Source of the DNA: Cumulibacter soli
Lineage (GTDB): Bacteria > Actinomycetota > Actinomycetes > Mycobacteriales > Antricoccaceae
Assembly (NCBI RefSeq): GCF_004382795.1
Contig: NZ_SMSG01000001.1
Span: forward strand, 740,541 to 804,540
Length of the DNA: 64,000 bases
Reading direction: 5' to 3'
In this document: piece by piece, positions 9,363 to 18,573 of the stretch
How positions within the stretch are numbered: position 1 is the stretch's first letter
How the letters are laid out: each line of letters starts with the position of its first letter
Made by a program: the position numbers and the translations under genes
The notes under the pieces: model-generated
What the model saw: the letters and a program-made list of their open reading frames with translations, nothing else
What the model was told of the DNA's origin: nothing
The model's database searches: none

Positions 9363-9386
9363 TAAGGTTAGGCAAGGCTAATTTAC
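9363..9386 (+). promoter_or_regulatory. Overlapping DtxR/IdeR-type iron boxes upstream of entA
   Basis: Two 19-base registers resemble the IdeR/DtxR consensus TTAGGTTAGGCTAACCTAA: 9363-9381 matches at 15 of 19 positions and 9368-9386 at 14 of 19. Offset, overlapping sites fit the known binding of two repressor dimers on opposite faces of one operator. The site lies 23 bases before the entA start and about 80 bases from the divergent hypothetical gene. Expected effect (family knowledge): repression when Fe2+ is plentiful. Confidence 0.85.
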
Positions 9387-9408
9387 TTTGGGCGAGCGAG
9401 GAGGACGG

Positions 9409-10170
9409 ATGGCGAGAACGGTCGTGGTCACCGGGGCCGCGTCGGGCATCGGTCGTGCGCTCGCCCTCAGTCTCGCAGCGGACGGGGCCAACCTCGCATT
9501 ACTCGACATCGCCGCCGAACCGCTCGCGGACCTCGCCGCCGAATGCGCCCTGCACGCGACGGGCGACCACATCACGCATCGCGCAGTCGATGTCGCCGAC
9601 TCTGTCGCGGTCGAGCGCGCCTTTGCCGAGATCACCGCTGAGGTCGGCCCGCTGGATGCCCTGGCATGTACCGCCGGAATCCTGCGTCCTGCCGGGCTGA
9701 GCGACACCACCGCCGAGAATTGGGACGCGCACTTCGCAGTCAACACGAATGGCGTCCTACATTGCCTACAGTCCGCTACCCCACGCCTGCGTGATCACGG
9801 ATCGGTCGTCGTCGTCAGCTCTAATGCCGCTCGGGTACCGCGCACCGGGATGCTCGGGTACGCCGCGTCGAAGGCCGCGACCTCTGCGTTGGTGCGGTGC
9901 GCTGGGCTAGAGCTCAGTGGCCGCGGAATCCGGTGCAATATCGTAGAACCCGGCACGACCCTGACCCCGATGCTTGACTCGCTGTACAACGGCGCGGAAG
10001 GCGTGGCCCACGCGATTAGCGGAGATCCCGCGACGTACCGACTCGGGATCCCGCTTGGCCGGGCCGCTGAGCCCGAGGACGTCGCCGCGGTCATCGGTTT
10101 CCTACTTTCGGATGCCGCGCGCCACGTCACCCTGCAACAGTTGTACGTCGATGGAGGTGCGTCGCTGTGA
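9409..10170 (+). CDS. entA: 2,3-dihydro-2,3-dihydroxybenzoate dehydrogenase (SDR family)
   Basis: Oxidises 2,3-dihydro-2,3-dihydroxybenzoate to 2,3-dihydroxybenzoate (DHB) with NAD+, the last step of DHB synthesis. 253 residues, the usual size of classical short-chain dehydrogenases. It shows the cofactor motif TGAASGIG (residues 8-15), NTNG near the catalytic Asn, and the YAASK catalytic pair (Tyr151, Lys155). The specific EntA/DhbA assignment rests on being first in an operon with entC, entE, entB and entF. The ATG at 9409 follows GAGGAGG; an in-frame TTG at 9388 overlaps the iron box region and is less likely. The stop overlaps the next start by 4 bases. Confidence 0.9.
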   Translation: MARTVVVTGAASGIGRALALSLAADGANLALLDIAAEPLADLAAECALHATGDHITHRAVDVADSVAVERAFAEITAEVGPLDALACTAGILRPAGLSDTTAENWDAHFAVNTNGVLHCLQSATPRLRDHGSVVVVSSNAARVPRTGMLGYAASKAATSALVRCAGLELSGRGIRCNIVEPGTTLTPMLDSLYNGAEGVAHAISGDPATYRLGIPLGRAAEPEDVAAVIGFLLSDAARHVTLQQLYVDGGASL

Positions 10171-11279
10171 CCACGGCGATTCCCACACAGATGTCCACCG
10201 GAGCCGCGACCGCTACCTTCCTCGGCGATTGCGGTCGGGTTTCTGCCGACATCACCCATACCTGGGTGACGGAGAGCAGTGATCAGGACTGGGCCGACGT
10301 GGTTACCAGCGCATTGGGACCTGAAGAACGCGCGATCGCGTCCCTCGCATTCCGCTCGCAGGGCGCCGCGGTAGCGCACCGCCTGGCTGCGCACGCTTCC
10401 GCGCCCATCGGACGTCACCCGAAGAAAGGTGAACGTCAGCACACCGTCGTCGACGTGATCGACGAGGGACGGTACGCGGAGATGGTGGCCGAAGCCGTGC
10501 GTCAGATCCGCTCCGGTGACCTGGAGAAGGTGGTGCTCGGGCGCACGGTCGATGTGATTAGCGAACCGCCGCTGCGCGCCGAGGCCCTCGTCGGGCAGCT
10601 GCAAGACACCCGACCCGGCAAATACATCTTCAGTGTTCCCCTCGCCGAGGGCCCCAACGCGCCCACGATTCTGGGCGCGAGCCCCGAACTACTGGTGCGC
10701 CGCCGCGGCCTCGACATCGCCAGCGTGCCGCTCGCCGGGTCAATCCCCCGCTCGGCCGATCCGCGCGTCGATCGTGAGCGCGCAGAAGCACTCGCGGCAT
10801 CATCGAAGGACCAGGCGGAACATGCGTTCGTCGTCGATGGAATCCGGGAGGTGCTCGAGCCACTCTGCGAGCGGTACTACGCCGCATCGAGCCCCGAACT
10901 CCTCTCCACTGACACCATGTGGCACTTGGCCACGCCGATCCGAGCTCGGCTGCGTGATGACGATTCGCCCTTCAGCGCACTCCACCTGGCCCAGATGCTG
11001 CAGCCGACCGCGGCCGTCGGTGGATACCCGGCAGCGTTGGCCGAACGGGTCATCGACGAACTTGAAGGCGACGTCCGCGGTCACCTCGCGGGTGCCGTCG
11101 GTTGGGTTGATGGCGGCGGCAACGGGGAGTTTGCGTTAACCATTCGCAGCGGCGTACTGCATGGAAATCGGTTCCGCCTGTTCGCCGGGGCCGGGATAGT
11201 CGACGGGTCGGATCCGGCGTCGGAGACGACCGAAGTCGCCTCCAAGTTACGCACGATGATGAAGGCGGTCGGTCTGTGA
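10167..11279 (+). CDS. entC: Isochorismate synthase
   Basis: Converts chorismate to isochorismate, the entry step from the shikimate pathway into DHB. 370 residues, typical of EntC/DhbC. Recognisable chorismate-binding-fold segments are LGASPELLVRR, LAGSIPRSADP, SKDQAEHAFVVDGIRE, HLATPIRARL, LQPTAAVGGYP and AGAGIVDGSDPASE. The GTG start overlaps the entA stop (GTGA) and its own stop overlaps the entE start in the same way, indicating translational coupling. Confusion with salicylate synthase (MbtI type) is possible by fold alone, but the neighbouring isochorismatase and DHB dehydrogenase argue for isochorismate release. Confidence 0.92.
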   Translation: MTTAIPTQMSTGAATATFLGDCGRVSADITHTWVTESSDQDWADVVTSALGPEERAIASLAFRSQGAAVAHRLAAHASAPIGRHPKKGERQHTVVDVIDEGRYAEMVAEAVRQIRSGDLEKVVLGRTVDVISEPPLRAEALVGQLQDTRPGKYIFSVPLAEGPNAPTILGASPELLVRRRGLDIASVPLAGSIPRSADPRVDRERAEALAASSKDQAEHAFVVDGIREVLEPLCERYYAASSPELLSTDTMWHLATPIRARLRDDDSPFSALHLAQMLQPTAAVGGYPAALAERVIDELEGDVRGHLAGAVGWVDGGGNGEFALTIRSGVLHGNRFRLFAGAGIVDGSDPASETTEVASKLRTMMKAVGL

Positions 11280-12931
11280 CCGCGCAGCCGACACGATCAG
11301 CTCCGCTGCCCATCAGGGGGTGGCCGGAGGCGGACGCCGTCCGCTACCGCGAACTCGGCTTGTGGACTGGTGAAACCTTCGCGGAGTTCCTCATCGAGCG
11401 CACCGCCAGGTTTGCCGAGAATCCCGCGCTCGTCGGTCGCGACTCCCGCGGCGCCGAAGCCCGCTGGTCCTACCGCGAACTCGGCGAACAAGCCGACGCG
11501 ATGGCCCGCCGATTGCGAGCGCTCGGGGTGCAGCCCGGCGATCGCGTCGTACTGACACTGCCGAATATCGTCGAGTACGTCGCCGCTGTACTCGGCACTT
11601 TCCGCCTCGGTGCCTTACCCGTCTTCGGTATGCCGAACCATCGAGAGGCCGAACTCACCGAGTTCTGCACGCTCGCCGACGCCGCGGCCATCGTGATCTG
11701 CGGTGACGTCGACGGATATGACCACGTCACTCTCGTGGAACGCGTTGCTCAGCGCCTGCGCTCCGCAGGTGTCGCTGAACCAGCCGTTCTGGACGTGCTT
11801 GACGGATATGACGTTCAAGCAGCGTCTACACCGCTACCGATGCCGAACTTGACGGCCAGCGATATCGCTTTTCTGCAACTCTCCGGCGGAACGACCGGAG
11901 TCTCGAAGCTGATTCCGCGCACTGCCGATGATTACCTCTATTCGGTGCGTGGCTCGGCAGACATCTGCGGCCTGGATGAGAACACCGTGATGCTCGTGGT
12001 GCTGCCGGCCGCGCACAACTTTCCGATGAGTTCGCCCGGAATCCTCGGCGCGCTGCACGTCGGCGCGAAGATCGTGCTCGCCCGCACCCCGGATCCACGC
12101 ACCTCCTTCGGGTTGATCTCCGCCGAGCGGGTCAGCACCGTCGCGTTGGTGCCCCCGCTCGCTCAGGCGTGGGTTTCCTCAGCCCGCCGCAGGTCGCCTG
12201 ATCTCGCGAGTCTGCAGACGATCCAGGTCGGCGGGGCGCGGCTGAATGACGTTGTGGCGCGCGATATCCGGCCCGTGCTCGGCGCGAGGCTGCAGCAGGT
12301 TTTCGGGATGGCCGAGGGTCTCGTGTGTTACACGCGCGACGGTGATTCGGACGAACTCGTGGCCACCACGCAAGGCGTCCCCATCAGTGAGTACGACGAA
12401 ATCCGGGTCGTGGACGAGCACGACAACGACGTCAATCCCGGCGATGAGGGCAGCTTGCTGGTGCGCGGCCCTTATACGATTCGCAGTTATTACGGGGATA
12501 TACCCGCGAACACGGATTCGTTTACCGCTGATGGGTATTACCGAACCGGCGATCTAGTCCGTCGCTTACCCAGTGGGCATCTCATCGTGACCGGGCGCGA
12601 CAAGGACCAAATCAATCGGGCCGGTGAGAAGGTCGCCAGCGCCGAACTTGAAGGCATGCTGCTGCAGCATCCCGACGTCCTCGATGCAGTCGCGATTGGG
12701 CTACCCGATCCGCAACTCGGCGAGAAGATCTGTGTCGTGATTCGCACCGAACCTGGCGTCCCTCGCCCGGACAACCTGCGGCAACACTTACGCGATGTGG
12801 GATTGGCACGCCATAAGATGCCGGATCAATTCGAGCACGTCGAGTCCTTCCCCGAGACGCACGTCGGAAAGAACAGCCGTCGAGCACTGCGGGCCCAACT
12901 GTCCGCAGAGTTGCAGACCGAGACCACCTGA
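11276..12931 (+). CDS. entE: 2,3-dihydroxybenzoate-AMP ligase
   Basis: Activates DHB with ATP and loads it onto the aryl carrier domain of EntB. 551 residues, slightly longer than EntE/DhbE (about 540). Adenylation motifs are visible in order: SGGTTGVSKLIPRT (about residue 203), LPAAHNFPMSSPG (the aryl-acid-pocket His-Asn pair of the DhbE group), VFGMAEGLVCYTR, YYRTGDLVRR, GRDKDQINRAGEKV, and the terminal lysine in THVGKNSRR. The GTG start overlaps the entC stop by 4 bases. A 79-base gap, without a clear promoter, separates it from entB. Salicylate activation is an alternative that sequence alone cannot exclude. Confidence 0.92.
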   Translation: MTAQPTRSAPLPIRGWPEADAVRYRELGLWTGETFAEFLIERTARFAENPALVGRDSRGAEARWSYRELGEQADAMARRLRALGVQPGDRVVLTLPNIVEYVAAVLGTFRLGALPVFGMPNHREAELTEFCTLADAAAIVICGDVDGYDHVTLVERVAQRLRSAGVAEPAVLDVLDGYDVQAASTPLPMPNLTASDIAFLQLSGGTTGVSKLIPRTADDYLYSVRGSADICGLDENTVMLVVLPAAHNFPMSSPGILGALHVGAKIVLARTPDPRTSFGLISAERVSTVALVPPLAQAWVSSARRRSPDLASLQTIQVGGARLNDVVARDIRPVLGARLQQVFGMAEGLVCYTRDGDSDELVATTQGVPISEYDEIRVVDEHDNDVNPGDEGSLLVRGPYTIRSYYGDIPANTDSFTADGYYRTGDLVRRLPSGHLIVTGRDKDQINRAGEKVASAELEGMLLQHPDVLDAVAIGLPDPQLGEKICVVIRTEPGVPRPDNLRQHLRDVGLARHKMPDQFEHVESFPETHVGKNSRRALRAQLSAELQTETT

Positions 12932-13010
12932 TCTACGGCGGTTGAAGCCCGGCAATCTGCCGGTTACCGACATCGACACCACCGCATCCTCGAGACCCAA
13001 GGAGCCCGCC

Positions 13011-13916
13011 ATGCCGTTGCCGACGCTGATTGACTACACCGCCCCTGTCCCGCCGATCACCGACCTGCCGGTCAACCGAGCCGGCTGGGCGCTAGAGGCC
13101 GAGCGAGCGGCGATCTTGGTACACGATATGCAGGAGTACTTCCTGCGGCCGTTTGCCGCCACCTGCCCAGCGCTGCGCAGCGCACGCGAGGCCATCGCGC
13201 GCATCCTGTCAGCGGCTCGCATCGCGGAAGTGCCGGTGTTCTACACCGCACAGCAGGGCGATCAGGATCAGACCAAACGGGGGCTGCAGAAAGATCTGTG
13301 GGGCCCGGGGATGTCTGCTGACCCAGCGCACACCGACCTCGTCGCCGACCTCGCCCCGCTCGACCAAGACATCGTGCTGACCAAGCATCGTTACAGCGCG
13401 TTTTATCACAGCGATCTTGCCCAGCACCTGAAAGCGCAGGGCCGTCACCAACTGATCATTGTTGGGGTCTACGCGCATATCGGGGTGACCGCGACCGCTC
13501 TCGACGCCTTCCAGCAGGAAATTCATCCCTTCCTCGTGGCGGATGGCGTCGCGGATTTTTCCGCTTCCGATCACTCCCGGGCACTGGAGCAGGTGGCGGC
13601 GTGCAGCGGAGTCGTCGTACTCAGTGACGAGGTCGTCGCGGCCTTCGGTAGTAGTTCGCGCGCTCAGGGCAGTGCCGACTGGGACGTCGTCCTCAGCGAC
13701 GCCCTGGCGCGCGCAGTGCCAACTGACGTAGCCAACGCGGCACAGAACGCACCCGACGCGGACATGTTCGAACTAGGCCTCAACTCGTTGCAAGCGTTCG
13801 AGTTACTCGACGATATCGCCGACGCCGGGGCAGCCATCGACTTCGGCGACTTTGTTCGCACGCCTACCTTGGCGTTTCTCCGAGCGCGCGGCGAGGTCGC
13901 AGCGCCGAGCGCCTAG
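13011..13916 (+). CDS. entB: Isochorismatase with C-terminal aryl carrier protein domain
   Basis: Bifunctional: the N-terminal domain (about residues 1-210) hydrolyses isochorismate to 2,3-dihydro-DHB and pyruvate; the C-terminal domain (about 225-295) is the aryl carrier that presents DHB to EntF. Isochorismatase signatures are ILVHDMQEYFLRPF, TKHRYSAFYHSDL and IIVGVYAHIGVTATALDAF. The phosphopantetheine site is LGLNS, Ser259. 301 residues against about 285 for E. coli EntB. The frame is open back to 12795 inside entE, but the ATG at 13011 follows CAAGGAG and begins the conserved N-terminus, so it is chosen. EntF starts 8 bases downstream. Confidence 0.93.
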   Translation: MPLPTLIDYTAPVPPITDLPVNRAGWALEAERAAILVHDMQEYFLRPFAATCPALRSAREAIARILSAARIAEVPVFYTAQQGDQDQTKRGLQKDLWGPGMSADPAHTDLVADLAPLDQDIVLTKHRYSAFYHSDLAQHLKAQGRHQLIIVGVYAHIGVTATALDAFQQEIHPFLVADGVADFSASDHSRALEQVAACSGVVVLSDEVVAAFGSSSRAQGSADWDVVLSDALARAVPTDVANAAQNAPDADMFELGLNSLQAFELLDDIADAGAAIDFGDFVRTPTLAFLRARGEVAAPSA

Positions 13917-13924
13917 GGGCGAGG

Positions 13925-16900
13925 GTGACTTGGTTCGATCTGACCTCTGCGCAACGGGGCCTCTTCTTCGCGCACGCATTAGCGCCGGAGAATCCGGCGT
14001 ACTCCACCGCCGAGTACGTCGAGTTCGACGGTCCCATCGACGCCACTCGATTGTGTGCCTCCATCGAGGCTGCCTACGCCGAGTTCGAACAGCTGCGGAC
14101 GACCTTCCGGCTCGGAGCGCACGGGCCCCAGCAGCGGGTGCACGCACCGCCGCTGCGGCCCCTGCAGGTGGTAGCCGTCGCCGGCGAAACCGCCGCGCTT
14201 GAGTGGATGCGCACCGACCTGGCGCGGCCGATGAACCCGCTCACTGGGGACGTCACACGCACTGCTCTGCTCGCCGAATCCGAGGGCCCGTGCTGGTGGT
14301 ATCACGCGGCGCACCACCTGGTACTGGACGGGTACGGCGCTCAGCAGTTGATCACCCGCGTAGCTGAGCTGTATAACGGTGCAGATACAAGAACGCCGAT
14401 ACCACTGCGATCCGTTGTTGCCGCCGACCCTGAACGCGCCGTCGACGCGGCCGCGGCCGCGGCGTTCTGGGATGCGCGGATCACCAAGATGCACGGTGTG
14501 ACCGCCCTCGCTGGTCGTCAGGCTCCCGCAGCGCCGCGCGCGCTGCGGCGCGTGCTCGATCTCGCCGCGGACGAGCAGCGTACCCTCACCGTTGGGGCAC
14601 GCCGCCTCGGCAGCACCTGGGCAGATTTACTCACGGTCGCGGTCGGTAGCTATGTGGCGCGGATCGGCGCCGCCTCCGAGGCTCGCCTCGGCACTCCGAT
14701 GATGAATCGTGTCGCCGCCGGAACCGGCACCTTGATTTCGGCGCGCACGGTGTGCACCGCGATGAATGTCCTGCCGATCACGATTCCAGGCTGCGGCACA
14801 CTCGCGCATGCCTTACAGAGCGCGCGCGACGAGCAACAGGAGGTCCGCGCGTTCGGGTTCACCCGGCAGGAAGACCTCGCGCGGCGTTTGCATCGGCGCG
14901 ACCAGTCAGCGCAATTGTTCGGCCTGCAGTTGAACCTGATCCCTTTCACGTTGGAGATCGAGCTGCGGTATGGCGCGTCAGCGGTCCACGGCGTCGTACG
15001 CAACCTGACAGCGGGGCCCGTCGAAGATATGACCCTCGGCGTCCGCGGCGCCCCAGGACGCGGCGGGAACGTCCGCCTCGAGTTGGACGCAAACCCTGAC
15101 TTGTATACGATCGAGGATCTCGAACTCCACCTGGGCAGGCTACGTTCCTGGATCCTCACACTGGCCAGTGCCAGACTTGACGATCAACTCCAAGAGTTAG
15201 ATCTGCTGAATTCAAGCGAGCGGCACCTGATCGTCGAGGAATTCAACCGAACCGCTCACCCGCGGGTGGAAGCGACGTTGCGGGATCGCTTCCTGGCTCA
15301 AGCGCACCGAACGCCGGATGCGGTCGCGCTCATCTGCGACGACCAAGAACGCACCTATAGCGAACTTCTACAGTCGGCGTCCAGCGTGGCTACGCGCCTT
15401 CGGGCCGCGGGCGTGCGCGCCGGCGACGTAGTTGGAGTCGCTCGCGAACGCGGGATTGCCCTTTTCGAGGGCATCTACGGCGTGGTGCTGTCCGGGGCGG
15501 TTTATCTTCCAGTCGACGTAGATCTTCCGCAACAGCGGATAGCTGACATACTTGCGGATTCGTCAGCGACCGCATTGCTGGGCGACGATGATTGCCCCAC
15601 CCTTATCGCACACGATGCGGGTGGGGCGCCTACATCCAGCCGGTCGGCAAACGAAGGCGACGATGGCGCCGCAGTGGACGCGGCTGCGTATGTGCTGTTC
15701 ACGTCGGGCTCCACAGGCCGCCCGAAGGGCGTCGTAATCAGCCATCGCGCGATCGACAACCGGCTTGCGTGGATGCAGCACCATTTGCCCCTGCGGACGG
15801 GGGATCGGGTGCTGCACAAGACGCCGATATCGTTCGACGTATCGATCTGGGAACTCTTCTGGCCCCTGCAAGTGGGCGCCGCGATCGTGATCGCGGCACC
15901 CGGATCGCATCGCGACCCACGCGCGATCGCCGACCTGATCGCGACCCAGAACGTCACAACTGCACACTTCGTACCGTCGATGCTGCGCGCATTCCTCGCC
16001 GATGCGACAAGCCGTAACCGAGTCTCCGATGCCCAGCTGAGACATCTGGTCACCAGCGGTGAAGCGCTCACCGCCGAGCTGGCCCGCGATGCCGCGAGGG
16101 CGTTCGGCGTACCGCCGACCAATCTCTACGGTCCGACCGAGGCCGCCATCGATGTCACCGCCTGGGATTGCGCACCCGAGGACGATACCGTCCCGATTGG
16201 GCGTCCTATTTGGAACACGACGTGCTACGTCCTGGACGCCCAGCGCGTTCCGGTCCCGATTGGGGTAGCGGGCGAGTTATGGCTCGGCGGCATTCAACTC
16301 GCTGACGGGTACGCCGGGCGCGATGACCTCACCGCCGAACGCTTCATCGACAACCCGTTTCACGGCGGACGGCTCTACCGCACCGGCGATGTCGCCGCCT
16401 GGCGCAGCGACGGCGCGCTCAGCTACCTCGGCCGAGCCGATGACCAGGTGAAACTCCGCGGCCAACGCCTCGAACTCGGCGAGATCGAGGCGATCGCCAG
16501 CGCCGTCGATGACGTAGCGGGCGCAGCGGCAGGACTGGTGAACGACGAACTCGTGGTCTGGTTCGTGCCGAGCCTGATACCGCAGCCGCCGGGCACGACG
16601 CCTCGGTGCCGCGCAACCGACGAGGCACAGTCGGCGCTCGCGGCCGCGTTCGCCGCAGCGCTGCCAGCTTCACTGCAGCCGCATCACCTGGTCGCGGTCG
16701 AGTCGATCCCGCTCAGCAGCAGCGGTAAGACCGACCGTCGCAGGCTGGCCGAGACTGCTGCGGTGCGCCGCGTACGACGTCAGCAGCGCAGCGGCCCACG
16801 CGACCTCATTGAGCAACGGGTGTGCGCGGTGTTCGCCGACGTTCTCGGAACGGCCTCGATCGAGGTTGAAGCGGACTTCTTCTCGCTCGGCGGTGATTCG

Positions 16901-17830
16901 CTACGGGTGCTGCGGGTGTTGTCCGGCATTGAGCAGGAGTTCGGCACAGTGCTGGACCTCGCGGACATCTTCGCCCATCCAAGCGCCGCAGAACTGGCGA
17001 AGTTGATCGCCGGAGATTCCGCGACGGCATCGACGACGGCCGAACTACTGACCCTGCGCTCCGGCTCACCCGATCAGACACCGCTGTTCCTGCTGCCACC
17101 AGCCGGCGGTCTCGGGTGGTGTTACGTCAGTCTGTTGCGGTCGTTGCCGCCGGTGTTACCCGTCCACACGATCCAGGCCCCTGGGCTGCTCGACGGAGCT
17201 CCCGAACCCGCAGGCGACTTGCGCGAACTCGCGCGCCGTCAACTCAACGTCATCCGTCGCCTCGTCGACGACGGACCGTTCCATATCGGTGGCTGGTCGC
17301 TGGGCGGAATGGCCGCGCAGGAGGTTGCCGCGCTGGCCGCCGCGGACGGTCAGCAGGTCGGCGCCGTGGTCTTGCTCGACGCGTACCCGTCGGATCAGTG
17401 GCGACACCTCAGCGAACCGACCGAAAGCGAGGCTCTGGTTGGGATTCTGCGACTCGGCGGTGTCGAACCCCCGGAAGGTGAACTCGATCGTGCTCAGACT
17501 CTTAGATTGCTGAGAGACAGCGGTAGCGCGATCGGCGCGCTGCCCGAGGTGGCTATCAAGGGCTGCATCGCCTCGGTCGTACAGGCCAGCGCAATCGTGC
17601 GCGGCTCCGAACACGATACGTACGATGCGCCGGTAACCCTCGTGCGAGCAGCAGCACCGCGCCCGGAGACTTTCATCGACCCGGACGGGTGGCGCAAGTA
17701 CGTCGGTAGTCTCGAGCTCGTTGACTTGCCGGTCACGCACGGCGAACTGCTGCGTCCCCCCACCGCCGACCGCGTTGCCCAGCTCGTCGCCGACCGGATC
17801 GCAGCCGCCAACTCCCGGAGCACTAGATGA
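13925..17830 (+). CDS. entF: Nonribosomal peptide synthetase C-A-T-TE, predicted serine-activating (EntF type)
   Basis: 1301 residues, almost the length of E. coli EntF (1293). The condensation domain (about 1-430) has HHLVLDG at 130-136. The adenylation domain (about 455-960) has FTSGSTGRPKG from about 592, SFDVSIWELFW, NLYGPTEAAIDV and the terminal lysine in SSSGKTDRR. The thiolation domain carries DFFSLGGDS with Ser992. The thioesterase domain has GWSLGG with nucleophile Ser1125, LLDAYP and THGEL. Reading the ten specificity positions by alignment to GrsA gives D-V-W-H-V-S-L-I-D-K, a serine code. The expected product is DHB-serine, cyclised or released as oligomers by the thioesterase. No MbtH-like gene is linked. 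The GTG start is 8 bases after entB; the stop overlaps the PPTase start. Confidence 0.93.
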   Translation: MTWFDLTSAQRGLFFAHALAPENPAYSTAEYVEFDGPIDATRLCASIEAAYAEFEQLRTTFRLGAHGPQQRVHAPPLRPLQVVAVAGETAALEWMRTDLARPMNPLTGDVTRTALLAESEGPCWWYHAAHHLVLDGYGAQQLITRVAELYNGADTRTPIPLRSVVAADPERAVDAAAAAAFWDARITKMHGVTALAGRQAPAAPRALRRVLDLAADEQRTLTVGARRLGSTWADLLTVAVGSYVARIGAASEARLGTPMMNRVAAGTGTLISARTVCTAMNVLPITIPGCGTLAHALQSARDEQQEVRAFGFTRQEDLARRLHRRDQSAQLFGLQLNLIPFTLEIELRYGASAVHGVVRNLTAGPVEDMTLGVRGAPGRGGNVRLELDANPDLYTIEDLELHLGRLRSWILTLASARLDDQLQELDLLNSSERHLIVEEFNRTAHPRVEATLRDRFLAQAHRTPDAVALICDDQERTYSELLQSASSVATRLRAAGVRAGDVVGVARERGIALFEGIYGVVLSGAVYLPVDVDLPQQRIADILADSSATALLGDDDCPTLIAHDAGGAPTSSRSANEGDDGAAVDAAAYVLFTSGSTGRPKGVVISHRAIDNRLAWMQHHLPLRTGDRVLHKTPISFDVSIWELFWPLQVGAAIVIAAPGSHRDPRAIADLIATQNVTTAHFVPSMLRAFLADATSRNRVSDAQLRHLVTSGEALTAELARDAARAFGVPPTNLYGPTEAAIDVTAWDCAPEDDTVPIGRPIWNTTCYVLDAQRVPVPIGVAGELWLGGIQLADGYAGRDDLTAERFIDNPFHGGRLYRTGDVAAWRSDGALSYLGRADDQVKLRGQRLELGEIEAIASAVDDVAGAAAGLVNDELVVWFVPSLIPQPPGTTPRCRATDEAQSALAAAFAAALPASLQPHHLVAVESIPLSSSGKTDRRRLAETAAVRRVRRQQRSGPRDLIEQRVCAVFADVLGTASIEVEADFFSLGGDSLRVLRVLSGIEQEFGTVLDLADIFAHPSAAELAKLIAGDSATASTTAELLTLRSGSPDQTPLFLLPPAGGLGWCYVSLLRSLPPVLPVHTIQAPGLLDGAPEPAGDLRELARRQLNVIRRLVDDGPFHIGGWSLGGMAAQEVAALAAADGQQVGAVVLLDAYPSDQWRHLSEPTESEALVGILRLGGVEPPEGELDRAQTLRLLRDSGSAIGALPEVAIKGCIASVVQASAIVRGSEHDTYDAPVTLVRAAAPRPETFIDPDGWRKYVGSLELVDLPVTHGELLRPPTADRVAQLVADRIAAANSRSTR

Positions 17831-18573
17831 CCGACCCCGTGGTCCGCTTCGAACCCGTTGACCGGCACGCCGACGCCGGGCTGCTAACGGCGTACGAACT
17901 CGGGCGCCGCGACCGCCTGGTCCGCGCAACCGACCGCGCCGCCTACGTCGCCGCGCACGTCCTGGTACGCCGCTGTGTGGCCGAACTGACCGGTCTCCGG
18001 CTCGCAGACATCCGTATTTCACAGGTATGCCCGACCTGCGGCGTCGAGCCCGGGCACGGCGTACCGCTGGTCAGCGGCCACCCAGACCTCCAGATCAGTC
18101 TCAGCCACAGCCGGCACCACGTGGCCGCCGCCGCGGCTATGGCGCCAATCGGCATCGACGTGGAGACGATCGACGAGCACGGCAGACAGGACGTGGTTGA
18201 GGCGGCACTGAGTGCGGCCGAACAAGCCTGGGTACGAGCGCAACCCGACCCGCATCGCGCGTTCCTGCGGCTATGGGTGCGCAAGGAGGCGTGGATCAAA
18301 TGCGGGAACGCGTCATTGGACGACCTGGCTGCAATCGACGTACTCTCCGAGGACGCGGCGGCACCCGATCACACGGCATTCCAGGAATGGTCCATACCCG
18401 ACGCCGTCGGTGCCTGGACGGCCGTCGAGAGGCAACCTCGGGTCGACCTCTGGTCAGTAGACGCGACGAGGCCGAGAATCAGCGCCGACCACCGCGACGC
18501 AACGCATCGTCCAGCTCGTCGAACTCGAACTGGGCCGGGCGTACCAAACCTTCGCGGTACGCCGCACGACTGA
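17827..18573 (+). CDS. 4'-phosphopantetheinyl transferase (Sfp/EntD-like)
   Basis: Transfers phosphopantetheine from CoA to the carrier serines of EntB and EntF. Family motifs are ISLSHSRHHVAAA, GIDVETI (Asp111, Glu113; magnesium ligands) and WVRKEAWIKCG (150-160). The ATG overlaps the entF stop (ATGA), so the enzyme is made with its substrate. The conserved fold ends near residue 215; the last ~30 residues are basic and low-complexity and lie over the 3' end of the convergent mrpG gene (95-base overlap), so this tail may be a by-product of the overlap rather than functional. It has a Cys-x2-Cys (CPTC) near residue 62. Confidence 0.9.
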   Translation: MTDPVVRFEPVDRHADAGLLTAYELGRRDRLVRATDRAAYVAAHVLVRRCVAELTGLRLADIRISQVCPTCGVEPGHGVPLVSGHPDLQISLSHSRHHVAAAAAMAPIGIDVETIDEHGRQDVVEAALSAAEQAWVRAQPDPHRAFLRLWVRKEAWIKCGNASLDDLAAIDVLSEDAAAPDHTAFQEWSIPDAVGAWTAVERQPRVDLWSVDATRPRISADHRDATHRPARRTRTGPGVPNLRGTPHD

